Shown here in pieces: positions 35,590-44,352 of a DNA stretch of 64,000 bases. The stretch comes from Pararhodonellum marinum (GTDB lineage: Bacteria > Bacteroidota > Bacteroidia > Cytophagales > Cyclobacteriaceae): the NCBI RefSeq assembly GCF_015354735.1, contig NZ_JACEFJ010000008.1:180263-244262 (forward strand), written 5' to 3'. The notes under the pieces were generated by a model. It was given only the letters and a program-made list of their open reading frames with translations, searched no databases and was not told the origin of the DNA. Every line of letters begins with the position of its first letter. Position 1 is the stretch's first letter. A program made the translations under genes and the position numbers.

Positions 35590-35693
35590 AAAGAAAAAGA
35601 AATATGGAGGCTAGAAAAAATAATTTTCAAAATAACCTCCAACTCACTTACACACTTTTAAAAGTTTTAGCAGAAAAAGTTGCTTAATCACCC
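35590..35693 (-). ncRNA. Candidate small RNA, cassette C
   Basis: The predicted start is GGGTGATTAAGC at 35693, five bases after -7 TACCTTTG. Its 5' half matches cassette A and its 3' half (AAGTGTGTAAGTGAGTTGG) matches cassette B. The 3' end is an 8-bp hairpin GGAGGTTA/TAGCCTCC followed by a T/C-rich tail. Confidence 0.55.
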
Positions 35694-35697
35694 GAGA

Positions 35698-35745
35698 CAA
35701 AGGTAACAAATTTTATCCTGAATACACAATACCTAGATCTAGGTA
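35698..35745 (-). promoter_or_regulatory. Cassette C promoter and palindromic operator
   Basis: -7 TACCTTTG (35698-35705) with TTG 21 bases upstream. A perfect 16-base palindrome TACCTAGATCTAGGTA (35730-35745) lies 24 bases before the -7. Confidence 0.65.
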
Positions 35746-36416
35746 TTTTATCGTTTAATAATTAAATAATCCATCTAAATAATCCATGAAGAAACTGTGT
35801 CAACAAAAATTCTTCCTTATTTCTTTTCCTTTGAACAGAGAAAGCAACTATTCTCTCTAATCTAGGCCCCTTTGTATCATTAAATTTGGAATAAAATATT
35901 TCGATATGGATTGAATTTCAAGTATTTATTTTAAATCGTAATGATTATTTTACAGTAACTTAACTTTCAATTGCATCTAAAAAATCATTTCATTAAGTAA
36001 AAACTATAATTCCTGTTAATTAATAGATTTTTTCTATCATGAAATATTTTATTTGAATATTTCTATTTCTATCCAATTCATCCAGTTGGTTTTTGGGAAT
36101 TGTCAATCAAAGAACAGATGAAGCAAATGAATAATCTACTGAGTGGCTGGCCTTTTAACAGATCATATTCTTGGAAATATGCTTATTGCCAACAGGCTTT
36201 AACACCTTAAAATGATAACCTATCCAATCTCGTCTATCTTTCAAAATCGGGAACCAAATATTCTTGCTGTCCCTTTTGATGGCATTTTATCGGGTCAAAA
36301 AATTGTGTTACCTTAGTTTTCCGAAATTAATATTCCCAATAAATTTTTAACATTTTCAAAGAACTTCAGAAGGTGAAGCAGTCGAAGCTTCCCTAATCTA
36401 AAGACCTGACCTACAT

Positions 36417-37169
36417 ATGAACGATTTAGAAAGGTATTTCAACCAGAATGATAAAAGACTAATCCACAAATGGATCCATTATTTTGACGTGTATGACCGT
36501 CATTTCTCAAGGTTTCGGGGACAAGAGATCACCATATTAGAAATTGGCGTTTTTCATGGAGGCAGTCTTCAGATGTGGAAAGATTATTTTGGAGATAAAG
36601 CAAAAATCTATGGCATAGATATCAATCCTGAGTGCAAAGCACTCGAGGAGGAAAACATTGAAATCTTTATCGGATCCCAATCCGATGCCAAATTTTTGAA
36701 AGAGGTGAAAAAGAAAATCCCAAAAGTAGACATTCTGATTGATGATGGAGGCCACACCATGGAACAGCAAATTGTAACCTTTGAGGTATTGTTTGACCAT
36801 GTAAAGGACAATGGGGTGTACCTGTGCGAGGATTTACACACTTCTTATTGGCCAAAATACGGGGGGGGCTATAAAAATGAAGCCTCTTTTATTGAGTATA
36901 GCAAAAATTTCATTGATTATCTCAATGCCTACCATTCCAAAGACCGGAAATTGGGTGTGAGCGATTTCACGAAAACCGTGGATTCCATTCATTATTATGA
37001 CAGCATTCTTGTCCTGGAAAAGAAAAAAAGGGGTAAACCTTACGACAAACAAACCGGTAGCCCAAGCTATGAACTGCCAAAAGAACAAAAGAAGGCCCTA
37101 CAGAAAAGGAAAAACAAACCGGGAGAATCGAAGGGAAGTGGTTTCTTCAAAAAATTGTTCGGTAAATAA
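36417..37169 (+). CDS. Class I SAM-dependent methyltransferase (cephalosporin-hydroxylase/MycE-like fold)
   Basis: A 250-residue protein. The SAM-binding motif I is TILEIGVFHGGSLQMWKDYFG (about residues 39-60); motif II is IYGIDINPECKALEE; motif III is VDILIDDGGHTMEQQ, with metal-ligand-like D and H. VYLCEDLHTSYWPKYGGG follows. The layout matches methyltransferases that modify sugars in macrolide or surface-glycan pathways. The tail (about 205-250) is lysine-rich. It lies next to three glycosyltransferase-type genes on the other strand, so glycan methylation is a reasonable inference. Confidence 0.85.
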   Translation: MNDLERYFNQNDKRLIHKWIHYFDVYDRHFSRFRGQEITILEIGVFHGGSLQMWKDYFGDKAKIYGIDINPECKALEEENIEIFIGSQSDAKFLKEVKKKIPKVDILIDDGGHTMEQQIVTFEVLFDHVKDNGVYLCEDLHTSYWPKYGGGYKNEASFIEYSKNFIDYLNAYHSKDRKLGVSDFTKTVDSIHYYDSILVLEKKKRGKPYDKQTGSPSYELPKEQKKALQKRKNKPGESKGSGFFKKLFGK

Positions 37170-37199
37170 AAGCATTTGAGGCGGTTCGGAAATTCTACC

Positions 37200-38006
37200 T
37201 CACTCGTACTTAAAGTCTTTAAAATAGATCAACTGAAGTTCTTTGCATTTAAGTTGTTCTTTTTTAAACCAAATGGTTAACAATCGCTCGGCAATAAAGC
37301 CAATGATTCTTTTTTGGTATCCATCATATTGCTTAATGTCCACTCTCCTTTCAAATTCAAAAATCATATCAAACCACCAACTCATGAATTTTTGATATTC
37401 TGCATCTTTGAGAATAAACATGTTGTTGGCATACAGCCTATCCCCTTTCAATACCGCCTCGTAGGCATTTAAATAGGAAGGATGCCTTTCTTTTAAAATT
37501 TTCTTAATCAGCTTCAGGTCTTCAATATCATGGTAACGCCTATAATGTTCTTCCACAGAATACCTTAGCTTTCTAGCCTGTGGCAAGATGGCATCATGGT
37601 CTTTAAAAATTTCGGAAAGCTCATGTTCACTTAAAATCCTAGGGGAAAAAAGTTTTGTGTTTTGGGTATAGATCAATCCAAATCGCTTAAATGAAAGCCC
37701 TATCAGGGGATAAATTGATCTTTTCATTCGGTAAAAAAATGGTTCTGCTTGAGCGGTATAAAACCGGCGATAATGACAAAATCCAGTCACTGCCTGATGG
37801 GTGTTTTTCCATACCCAGTAAATTCCCGTCAGCTCACTGAAATACCGATTTTTATCAGAAATATTTTTTCCGCTATCATCTCCTACAAAAGGTTTGGTTT
37901 CATCCACAAACACATTTCCAGACATCAAAGGTTGATACAAGGCGTCATCTTTTAATATTTTGCCCCTTTTATAATGGATGATATAGATTTTTGAATTTGA
38001 AGACAT
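37200..38006 (-). CDS. DUF4422 glycosyltransferase-like protein
   Basis: A 268-residue protein from ATG 38006. DUF4422 signatures: KIYIIHYK at the start, DDSGKNISDKNRYFSELTGIYWVWKN, then VTGFCHYRRFY and a later LYANNMFILKDAEYQKFMSWWFDMIFEFERR. Members occur in capsule and O-antigen clusters and are thought to transfer sugars. It is the last gene of a three-gene minus-strand set. Confidence 0.88.
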   Translation of the reverse strand: MSSNSKIYIIHYKRGKILKDDALYQPLMSGNVFVDETKPFVGDDSGKNISDKNRYFSELTGIYWVWKNTHQAVTGFCHYRRFYTAQAEPFFYRMKRSIYPLIGLSFKRFGLIYTQNTKLFSPRILSEHELSEIFKDHDAILPQARKLRYSVEEHYRRYHDIEDLKLIKKILKERHPSYLNAYEAVLKGDRLYANNMFILKDAEYQKFMSWWFDMIFEFERRVDIKQYDGYQKRIIGFIAERLLTIWFKKEQLKCKELQLIYFKDFKYE

Positions 38007-38063
38007 ACGATTAATCTCAATTTGAACCCAATTTAAACCCAAGTTCCTGATACTTTTTACTTA

Positions 38064-38906
38064 TTATAATTTGCGAAAACGATTCAATTCATCCAGTAGG
38101 AGTTCTATTTCCCAGTCTTTATTCCCAAATTTCCTAATCAATTTCTCCCAATCCTTTTGAGGTTTGAAAAACCTTTTGATTCCCTTTTCTCCCAATATCA
38201 CTTTCTTTTTTATCAAAGGGTAACCTGATTCAATCAATTTTTCAAAATGGGAGTGACTTAGGTTACCTGCCTTTTTGATTCCATGTTTTTTAGCAAAGTC
38301 GATTGAATCTATAAAACTGCCAATAGTTAGTCCCTCCCCTAGAAAGAATTGACTCAACCCTATTTCCCATTGATCAATCACTTTTTGGCGAAGGGTTTTG
38401 GTATCCTTTTCTCCGAGAATAGCCTCTAAGTCCAAAATCTCCAGAAAAACAGTCAGCTTTTCAATCGCTTTCTTTTCAAAGACCATAAAGTGACTTTGAA
38501 TATGGTACGTCTGGGAATGGGTGGCAAACCAAGGCCGCTCATAAGAATCGAGCAAACCCCAAAAATCAAGTCTTTGGGATTTCCCCCAATCCATGATAGG
38601 CTTTAAGGTATTGAAAAGGACATTGGAATCATTGGCACAGGCGATTTGGCTGTATTGATTGAGATCCAAGGTTTGGATCGCTTGATAAAACTTCCCGAAA
38701 TCATAACCTTCGTTGCTCACGAACATCAGCTGTATATCAGTTTCCAACCATTCCAATGCTGAATCAATGCGTCTTTCATTTGTTACTAAGATCAATTCAT
38801 CGAAATAATTTCTCAGTTCCGAAAGAAAGGTTTTCACATAAATGGGGATCAAAGGGGATTCTCCGAAATGAATAAAAATACAGAGTTTAGGTTTTCCCTT
38901 TATCAT
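38064..38906 (-). CDS. Rhamnan-synthesis-protein-F-like glycosyltransferase
   Basis: A 280-residue protein. RgpF-like blocks: ELILVTNERRID, VSNEGYDFGKFYQAI, then IACANDSNVLFNTLKPIMDW and FWGLLDSYERPWFATHSQTYHIQSHFMVFEKKA. These resemble RgpF-type sugar transferases in rhamnose polymer assembly. The order of motifs supports the fold, but the sugar is unknown. It lies between the GT2 and DUF4422 genes. Confidence 0.75.
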   Translation of the reverse strand: MIKGKPKLCIFIHFGESPLIPIYVKTFLSELRNYFDELILVTNERRIDSALEWLETDIQLMFVSNEGYDFGKFYQAIQTLDLNQYSQIACANDSNVLFNTLKPIMDWGKSQRLDFWGLLDSYERPWFATHSQTYHIQSHFMVFEKKAIEKLTVFLEILDLEAILGEKDTKTLRQKVIDQWEIGLSQFFLGEGLTIGSFIDSIDFAKKHGIKKAGNLSHSHFEKLIESGYPLIKKKVILGEKGIKRFFKPQKDWEKLIRKFGNKDWEIELLLDELNRFRKL

Positions 38907-38930
38907 GGTAGCAGCTGAACTAAATCGTAT

Positions 38931-39641
38931 TTAAATTTTATCTTTTCCCTGAAAAATTTTATTCCAATAATATTTGACTGGATTGCTGTATTTTAATTGC
39001 TTCCAAGGTCTGCTGCTGTGGGGTTTATGCAAAACTGGAGTGTCCATCAAGACATAATTTTTGAAACCCAACTTGATAGACACCTCGGAAATGTGGGTAT
39101 CGTACCAGTCTTTGGATTGGTCAAGGTTTAAAAAATCATATTTTTCCAAAAAACCCAAGCTCAGTAAGGTACAACAAAAGCTCAAACTCCTCTTGGTTTC
39201 AAAATTCCTTTCTTTCACATTTTTAAACTTTAGATAAGGAAAATTAACCTTGCCATCAGCATCGACAGTAATGGCTCCTACCATACCGGCATCAGAGTGA
39301 GCTTCCTGAAAATTCAGCATTTTTTCTAATGTATCCTGTTTCACCTCTACATCAGATTCCACAATGAGCAAAGGCAAGCCCATTTTCAAGGCCCTTTTCT
39401 GCGCATCCTGTAAAACAAGTTTGTAATTTGGACTAGGGGTGTCAGTAATGTCTTGCAGGTGAATAAGGCCAAAAGGATACTTTTTTGTATGGTTCACCAA
39501 AGCCAATTTAGTCTCCTCATCACTAAAATCATTGTAAACCCTGTATTCCAGTGGCAGGGTGGAAGCCTGAATCGCCTTGATGGTCAAAAGCGTATTTTCC
39601 AAGGCATTTTTCACAGGAGTAATGACCAAAACTTTTTTCAT
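38931..39641 (-). CDS. Family 2 glycosyltransferase
   Basis: A 236-residue protein of GT-A fold. The N-terminus VLVITPVKNALENTLLTIKAIQAS is the nucleotide-sugar binding start, YRVYNDFSDEET follows, and LLIVESDVEV carries the D-x-D-like metal motif. No membrane segment. First gene of the minus-strand glycan set. Acceptor and donor are unknown. Confidence 0.82.
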   Translation of the reverse strand: MKKVLVITPVKNALENTLLTIKAIQASTLPLEYRVYNDFSDEETKLALVNHTKKYPFGLIHLQDITDTPSPNYKLVLQDAQKRALKMGLPLLIVESDVEVKQDTLEKMLNFQEAHSDAGMVGAITVDADGKVNFPYLKFKNVKERNFETKRSLSFCCTLLSLGFLEKYDFLNLDQSKDWYDTHISEVSIKLGFKNYVLMDTPVLHKPHSSRPWKQLKYSNPVKYYWNKIFQGKDKI

Positions 39642-39671
39642 GTCAAAAACAGTTAAAGATCAAAAATACAA

Positions 39672-39715
39672 AAGATAAAAAGGAAAACCCGAATCCTTTG
39701 GGAAAGATCCGGGTT
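39672..39715 (-). terminator. Terminator after the aminotransferase gene
   Basis: AACCCGGATC pairs with GATTCGGGTT (one G-T pair) around a 10-base loop and runs into a T/C-rich tail on the minus strand. Confidence 0.82.
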
Positions 39716-39740
39716 AATATTCATGGAGTTGAAGATCGGA

Positions 39741-40943
39741 TTAGCTCAACTTGGCTAAAGCCTCTTTCATCCTTTTTAAAGCTTCCTTCAGTTCCTCATC
39801 AGATGCTGCATAAGACAATCTTACACAATCCGGAGCACCGAAAGCAGCGCCTGTCACCAGTGAAACATAGGCTTCTTTGAGAATATAAAGACAGAAGTCA
39901 TCCGCATCCGAAATGGTAAAACCATTCGCTGATTTCCCGAAAAATGCAGATACCTCCGGGAAGAAGTAAAAGGCGCCTTCTGGCACATGGGTTTTGATTC
40001 CTGGAATATCCCGCAATAAATCCAATACCAGATCCCTTCTTCTCAAATAGGCTTTTTCCATTTCTTTGGAAGGAGACTGATCGCCTTCAATACCTGCCAA
40101 GGCTGCTCTTTGGGCAATGCCTGTACCTCCGGAAGTAAATTGCCCCTGCATTTTTTCACAGGCTTTGGCGATTTCAAGAGGAGCGCAGATGTATCCCACC
40201 CGCCATCCGGTCATGGCATAGCCTTTTGAAAACCCATTGACGGTAATGGTCCTATCGAACATTCCGGGAAAGGCTGCCATGCTGGCATGCTTTCCGGTAA
40301 AATTGATCAATTCATAGATCTCATCTGCAATGACCAACAAATTATCTTTTTCTTTTACAACCTCTGCGATGGCTTGGAGTTCTTCTTTGCTGAAAACTGA
40401 CCCGGTTGGATTACAGGGTGAAGAATAAATGATGGCTTTGGTTTTATCCGTTAAGGCATCTTTCAATTGTGCTGCGGTTGCTTTGAAGTTATTTTCGAGA
40501 CTGCCCTCAATCAGAACCGGAACTCCACCTGCCAATTTGATGATTTCTGAATAGCTCACCCAATAAGGGGAAAAAATCACCACTTCATCTCCTTCATTGA
40601 GCAGGCACATGAATACATTGGCAATAGAATGTTTGGCACCTGTAGAAAGCACGATGTTTTCGGCCTTGGCTTCTGCAATGTGATTGACCTCCCTGAGTTT
40701 TTTGGCTATGGCCTCTCTCAGGTCCTGGTAGCCGGCCACTGGAGGATAGGAAAAGTATTTTCCCTCATCTATGGCGGCTTTAGCAGCTTCCTGAATATGT
40801 TTTGGGGTTTTGAAATCGGGTTCTCCCAAGCTAAGACTGATGATGTCCACGCCTTGGGATTTGAGTTCTCTGGCTTTTTTGGCCATCGCCAAGGTGGCGG
40901 ACTCCTCCATTTGGTTGATGCGGTCTGATAGAATAGAATTCAT
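39741..40943 (-). CDS. PLP-dependent class I aminotransferase (aspartate-type)
   Basis: A 400-residue protein. SLSLGEPDFKTPKHIQEAA near the N-terminus, YSSPCNPTGSVFSKEEL (substrate/PLP residues), DEIYELINF, and the PLP lysine in NGFSKGYAMTGWRVGYI (about residue 235). The C-terminal RLSYAAS holds the carboxylate-binding arginine. It is a fold-type I aspartate/aromatic transaminase using glutamate/2-oxoglutarate. It is probably a housekeeping enzyme, and has a -7-like element (TAATTTTG) in the promoter region. Confidence 0.92.
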   Translation of the reverse strand: MNSILSDRINQMEESATLAMAKKARELKSQGVDIISLSLGEPDFKTPKHIQEAAKAAIDEGKYFSYPPVAGYQDLREAIAKKLREVNHIAEAKAENIVLSTGAKHSIANVFMCLLNEGDEVVIFSPYWVSYSEIIKLAGGVPVLIEGSLENNFKATAAQLKDALTDKTKAIIYSSPCNPTGSVFSKEELQAIAEVVKEKDNLLVIADEIYELINFTGKHASMAAFPGMFDRTITVNGFSKGYAMTGWRVGYICAPLEIAKACEKMQGQFTSGGTGIAQRAALAGIEGDQSPSKEMEKAYLRRRDLVLDLLRDIPGIKTHVPEGAFYFFPEVSAFFGKSANGFTISDADDFCLYILKEAYVSLVTGAAFGAPDCVRLSYAASDEELKEALKRMKEALAKLS

Positions 40944-41083
40944 GGAATAGTGGTGTTTATTGCAAATTCGCCCAAAATTAAGGGATATGTTTGGTTAATT
41001 CTAAAACATTACGGTTTAATTGGATTATATTCTAAATTTGTCTTGAAATACTAATCGGGTGATATTGTCCGTTAATTAGATTG

Positions 41084-41923
41084 ATGTTGAAAAAGTATAT
41101 TCCAATATTCCTTTCCTGCTTTTTGATCGCCTACGGGGCGATTGGACAAGAAGAAAATTTGACTGATCCGGATTCATCAGGGGTAGTTGATGATCTTTTG
41201 CTGCCCACCTCTGCACCAATCCTGCTATTTGATGATGCCAAAAAAGAGGAAGATAAAAAAAAGAAAAAGAAAAAAAAGAAGAAGAACATATACTTTGGCG
41301 AAAAAACCAGCAAAACTTTCATCAAACAAAGCCTCCAGGGCAAAAACCACCATTATTTCATCCATTATACGAGCAGGTACAGGTCCATAGATCCCTATAT
41401 CCGGGATATTTATTGGTACAATTACAAAGAAAAAGCCATACAGATAAAGGGCTTCGACAGTCAAAAAGGCTACTTACTCCATGGTCCTTATGAAAAAAAG
41501 ATAGATGATGTGGTAGTAGAATCCGGAATGTTTTATTTCGGTACCAAGCACGGCCGATGGATGAAATTTGACAACAAAAGCATTCTTTTGGACAAAGGTC
41601 ATTTCTCTGAAGGATGGCCCAAAGATTCTAGGGTAACGTATTATCAGAGAGAAGACCGTAAGGTGGAAAAAATCATCCCGGTGGAATATGAATTGGAAGA
41701 AGGAAATTTCTTTCATTTTTATGAAAATGGCCAGGTTGCTGTGATTGGAGAATATCATTTTGGAGAAAAAGTAGGTTTATGGACTGAGTATTGGAACACC
41801 AATGGCGGAAAGGTGGTCAAAAAGAGAGAAATTCAATATCAGGAACAGCCTTTCAGTAAATTCAATCCTTATATTAGAGCCGAATGGGACCCAGAAGGCA
41901 ATTTGGTTTACCGAAAAGATTAA
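41084..41923 (+). CDS. Exported MORN/YwqK-like repeat protein with polylysine tract
   Basis: A 279-residue protein from ATG 41084 with signal peptide (MLKKYIPIFLSCFLIAYGAIGQ). A lysine-rich stretch (KKEEDKKKKKKKKKKN at about 53-68) is encoded by long A runs. The C-terminal half has repeats with the pattern G-x-[FY]-x-[FN]-G-x-K-x-G-x-W (GMFYFGTKHGRWMKF; VIGEYHFGEKVGLWTEYW), as in MORN/YwqK-like proteins. Localisation is periplasmic or outer membrane. A -7-like TAAATTTG lies at 41033-41040. Function unknown. Confidence 0.75.
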   Translation: MLKKYIPIFLSCFLIAYGAIGQEENLTDPDSSGVVDDLLLPTSAPILLFDDAKKEEDKKKKKKKKKKNIYFGEKTSKTFIKQSLQGKNHHYFIHYTSRYRSIDPYIRDIYWYNYKEKAIQIKGFDSQKGYLLHGPYEKKIDDVVVESGMFYFGTKHGRWMKFDNKSILLDKGHFSEGWPKDSRVTYYQREDRKVEKIIPVEYELEEGNFFHFYENGQVAVIGEYHFGEKVGLWTEYWNTNGGKVVKKREIQYQEQPFSKFNPYIRAEWDPEGNLVYRKD

Positions 41924-41953
41924 AGCTCAGAAATAACTATTTTTCAAGGGAGG

Positions 41954-42310
41954 CTAATAAAAAGCATCCTGAAAGTGTTTAAAGCCCACATTCCCTTTTT
42001 GGTCCCTATACACCCCTACAATATCAAAACGGATGTCATGGTGCCAATCAGTCTGATGGATATAATGGTCAGCGGCCCTGATGATAAGTTGCCTTTTCCT
42101 GTAATCCACAAATTCTTCTGCATAGCCATAACCGGTGCCACTTCTGAATTTGACTTCCACAAACACCAATATGCCTTTGTGCTTCATGATCAAATCAATT
42201 TCGGCATGCCGGTACCTAAAATTGGAAGCCACCCATTCATAGCCCCTACCCTTTAACCATTCCAAGGCTTGTTCTTCAGCCTCCTTTCCTGTTTCATTGG
42301 GATATGCCAT
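41954..42310 (-). CDS. yraN: YraN/UPF0102 endonuclease-like protein
   Basis: A 118-residue protein: GKEAEEQALEWLKGRGYEWVASNFRYRHAEIDLIMKHKGILVFVEVKFRSG. The D and E-x-K motif of a PD-(D/E)XK fold is visible. UPF0102 members lie near DNA-processing genes; function is unproven. Its 3' end faces the MORN-like gene. Confidence 0.92.
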   Translation of the reverse strand: MAYPNETGKEAEEQALEWLKGRGYEWVASNFRYRHAEIDLIMKHKGILVFVEVKFRSGTGYGYAEEFVDYRKRQLIIRAADHYIHQTDWHHDIRFDIVGVYRDQKGNVGFKHFQDAFY

Positions 42311-42426
42311 CTTAAATAATTGCTTATTTTTGTAAAAAACTGATAAAAAGATCTCCTTATTCTAAAAAAACAAGAAAGAACCTAAACCCGAGAAAACTTG
42401 TTTTGAACGCTCATCCATTCCAAACA

Positions 42427-43149
42427 GTGAATCAAAATATCAATAAAAAAGTAAAATTTCTAGATTTTGGCCTGAAAGATTACCAGGAAACCTGGGATAT
42501 TCAGGAAAAACTATTTGCTGAGACCATTTCCTTAAAGATTGCCAACCGAAATCTACCTGATGATGTACAGCAACTTTCACCCAACTACCTCATCTTTGTG
42601 GAGCACCCCCATGTGTACACCCTAGGTAAAAGCGGGGAATTGTCCCATCTGCTCTTGGATGAAAAAGGTTTGATTGAAAAACAAGCCACTTTTTACAAAA
42701 TCAACCGGGGAGGTGACATTACCTATCATGGTCCCGGTCAACTGGTAGGCTACCCCATCCTGGATCTGGACAATTTCTTTACCGATATCCACCAATACCT
42801 TCGCCTCTTGGAGGAGGCCATTATTCTTACCCTAAACGAGTATGGCATCGAAGGGGGAAGAATTCCTGGACTGACCGGTGTTTGGCTGGATCATATTGCC
42901 CAAAAAAACCCCAGAAAAATTTGTGCCCTTGGTGTCAAGTCCAGCCGCTGGGTGACCATGCATGGTTTTGCCTTCAACATCAACACAGACATCAGTTATT
43001 TTGACCACATCATCCCCTGTGGTATTCCCGATAAAGCAGTTACCTCCATGCACCAGGAACTTGGTCATCCTGTGGATGCTAACAAGGTCAAAGCAAAGGT
43101 GAAAAAACATATTGCAGATTTGTTTGAGATGGAGTTTGAAGCTAAATAA
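42427..43149 (+). CDS. lipB: Octanoyl-[ACP]:protein N-octanoyltransferase LipB
   Basis: A 240-residue protein if started at GTG 42427; the frame has no ATG before the conserved core and TTG 42403 is an alternative. Motifs: HPHVYTLGKSG, RGGDITYHGPGQLVGYPI, then the catalytic lysine in KICALGVKSSRWVTMHGFAFNIN and cysteine in IIPCGI. LipB moves octanoate from acyl-carrier protein to lipoyl domains. It is followed after 58 bases by two small genes that may be co-transcribed. Confidence 0.93.
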   Translation: MNQNINKKVKFLDFGLKDYQETWDIQEKLFAETISLKIANRNLPDDVQQLSPNYLIFVEHPHVYTLGKSGELSHLLLDEKGLIEKQATFYKINRGGDITYHGPGQLVGYPILDLDNFFTDIHQYLRLLEEAIILTLNEYGIEGGRIPGLTGVWLDHIAQKNPRKICALGVKSSRWVTMHGFAFNINTDISYFDHIIPCGIPDKAVTSMHQELGHPVDANKVKAKVKKHIADLFEMEFEAK

Positions 43150-43207
43150 GAATAACCATTTCAAGCAATTACACCTCATTCTGAAAATAAAAAATGACCC
43201 AAACAAT

Positions 43208-43609
43208 ATGAAAAAAGACATTGAATTTCACCCTGTTACAGGGGTGAAACTGGCCATAGCCAGAGAGGAAAACAATGGTCAGATAGCCTGGAACGTATAC
43301 ATTATCAACCTTAACCTTATAGAATTAAAAACCCTCATGGTCACTTCCAAGGGTTATGGAGAAATAGAAGGAGAGGTGAAAAAAACTTCCACCCTAAGAC
43401 ACTTGATTGAGGAATTGGGTCCACAGAGCATTGCCAAAGTAGAGCCTATTGATCCCAATCTTTTCGTTTTAAACAATGAATTTTGGGTAAGTTATTTTAT
43501 ATTAGATCAAATATTTGACAAAAAATTCGTCTTCGTGACCGGAAGTATGGATGAGGAGAACATCACTTTCATCCCTGAAATCGGTCTGGAAGGTGTTTTG
43601 CATGCTTGA
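43208..43609 (+). CDS. Conserved hypothetical protein, Bacteroidota type
   Basis: A 133-residue protein from ATG 43208. It is a mostly beta protein (FHPVTGVKLAIAREENNGQIAWNVYIINLNLIELKTLMVTSKGYG; WVSYFILDQIFDKKFVFVTGSM) without signal peptide. I do not recognise a functional family. Its stop codon lies 6 bases before the exonuclease start, so the two are translationally coupled. Confidence 0.75.
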   Translation: MKKDIEFHPVTGVKLAIAREENNGQIAWNVYIINLNLIELKTLMVTSKGYGEIEGEVKKTSTLRHLIEELGPQSIAKVEPIDPNLFVLNNEFWVSYFILDQIFDKKFVFVTGSMDEENITFIPEIGLEGVLHA

Positions 43610-43614
43610 TCGAT

Positions 43615-44352
43615 ATGGCAGATTTTTTTAGTGATTTGAAAGATATCCTATTTTTGGATATAGAAACCGCTTCATCCACGGCGGAATTTGGTGAACTTCC
43701 GCCACGCCTTCAGGAAGAGTGGATCCGAAAAATCAGCTATTTTCAAAAAGAAAATACTGAAAGTCCCGACCACCATTATTTTGAAAAAGCCGGGATATAT
43801 GCCGAGTTTGGAAAGGTGGTCTGTATTGGGGTAGGATTCTTTGCTTACAATCCTGAGGAACAAACCCTTCAATTCCGGGCAAAAACATTCGGAGAACCCT
43901 CTGAACGGGATACCCTACTGGGATTTATAGAACTGCTGGAAAAAAAAGACTGGACCCTCTGCGCGCACAACGGTAAGGAGTTTGACTTCCCCTACCTCTG
44001 CCGCAGGATATTGGCCAACCGGATTCCACTGCCGGAGGTGTTGAAGCTGGCTGGCAAAAAACCCTGGGAGATCCGGCACCTGGACACGATGGAGCTGTGG
44101 AAATTTGGAGACTACAAACATTACACCCGGCTGGAGCTGTTGGCGGCTTTGTTTGATATCCCAAGCTCTAAAGGTGACATTGATGGCTCTCAAGTCAATG
44201 ATGCCTATTATAGCAAAAATGACTTGGCCAGTATCCGACATTATTGTCAAAGGGATGTCTGGGTCACCGCACAGATTTATCTCGCTTTTCAGGGGCTTCC
44301 GGCTGACCTTGAAATCCAGTTTTTAACAGAGATGAAGAAGGGGGTGATATAG
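43615..44352 (+). CDS. DEDD-type 3'-5' exonuclease domain protein
   Basis: A 245-residue protein from ATG 43615. Exonuclease motifs: ILFLDIETA (D-x-E), AHNGKEFDFPYLCRR (D), and the C-terminal HYCQRDVWVTAQIYLAF (D). It fits the PolB exo2-like group of free-standing proofreading-like exonucleases. It probably acts on single-stranded DNA or RNA ends, which is inferred. Downstream are 414 bases without a gene. Confidence 0.82.
   Translation: MADFFSDLKDILFLDIETASSTAEFGELPPRLQEEWIRKISYFQKENTESPDHHYFEKAGIYAEFGKVVCIGVGFFAYNPEEQTLQFRAKTFGEPSERDTLLGFIELLEKKDWTLCAHNGKEFDFPYLCRRILANRIPLPEVLKLAGKKPWEIRHLDTMELWKFGDYKHYTRLELLAALFDIPSSKGDIDGSQVNDAYYSKNDLASIRHYCQRDVWVTAQIYLAFQGLPADLEIQFLTEMKKGVI

Larger units (their letters stand above)
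34512..36416. other. 1.9-kb gene-free region with three related small-RNA cassettes
   Basis: No protein-coding gene is convincing. The region holds three minus-strand promoter/hairpin cassettes (listed separately), one degenerate relative near 34898-34912, a hairpin GCATTC/GAATGC at 34688-34706, and a strong bidirectional terminator at 35225. The part from 35760 to 36416 is A/T-rich and shows nothing recognisable. Confidence 0.8.
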
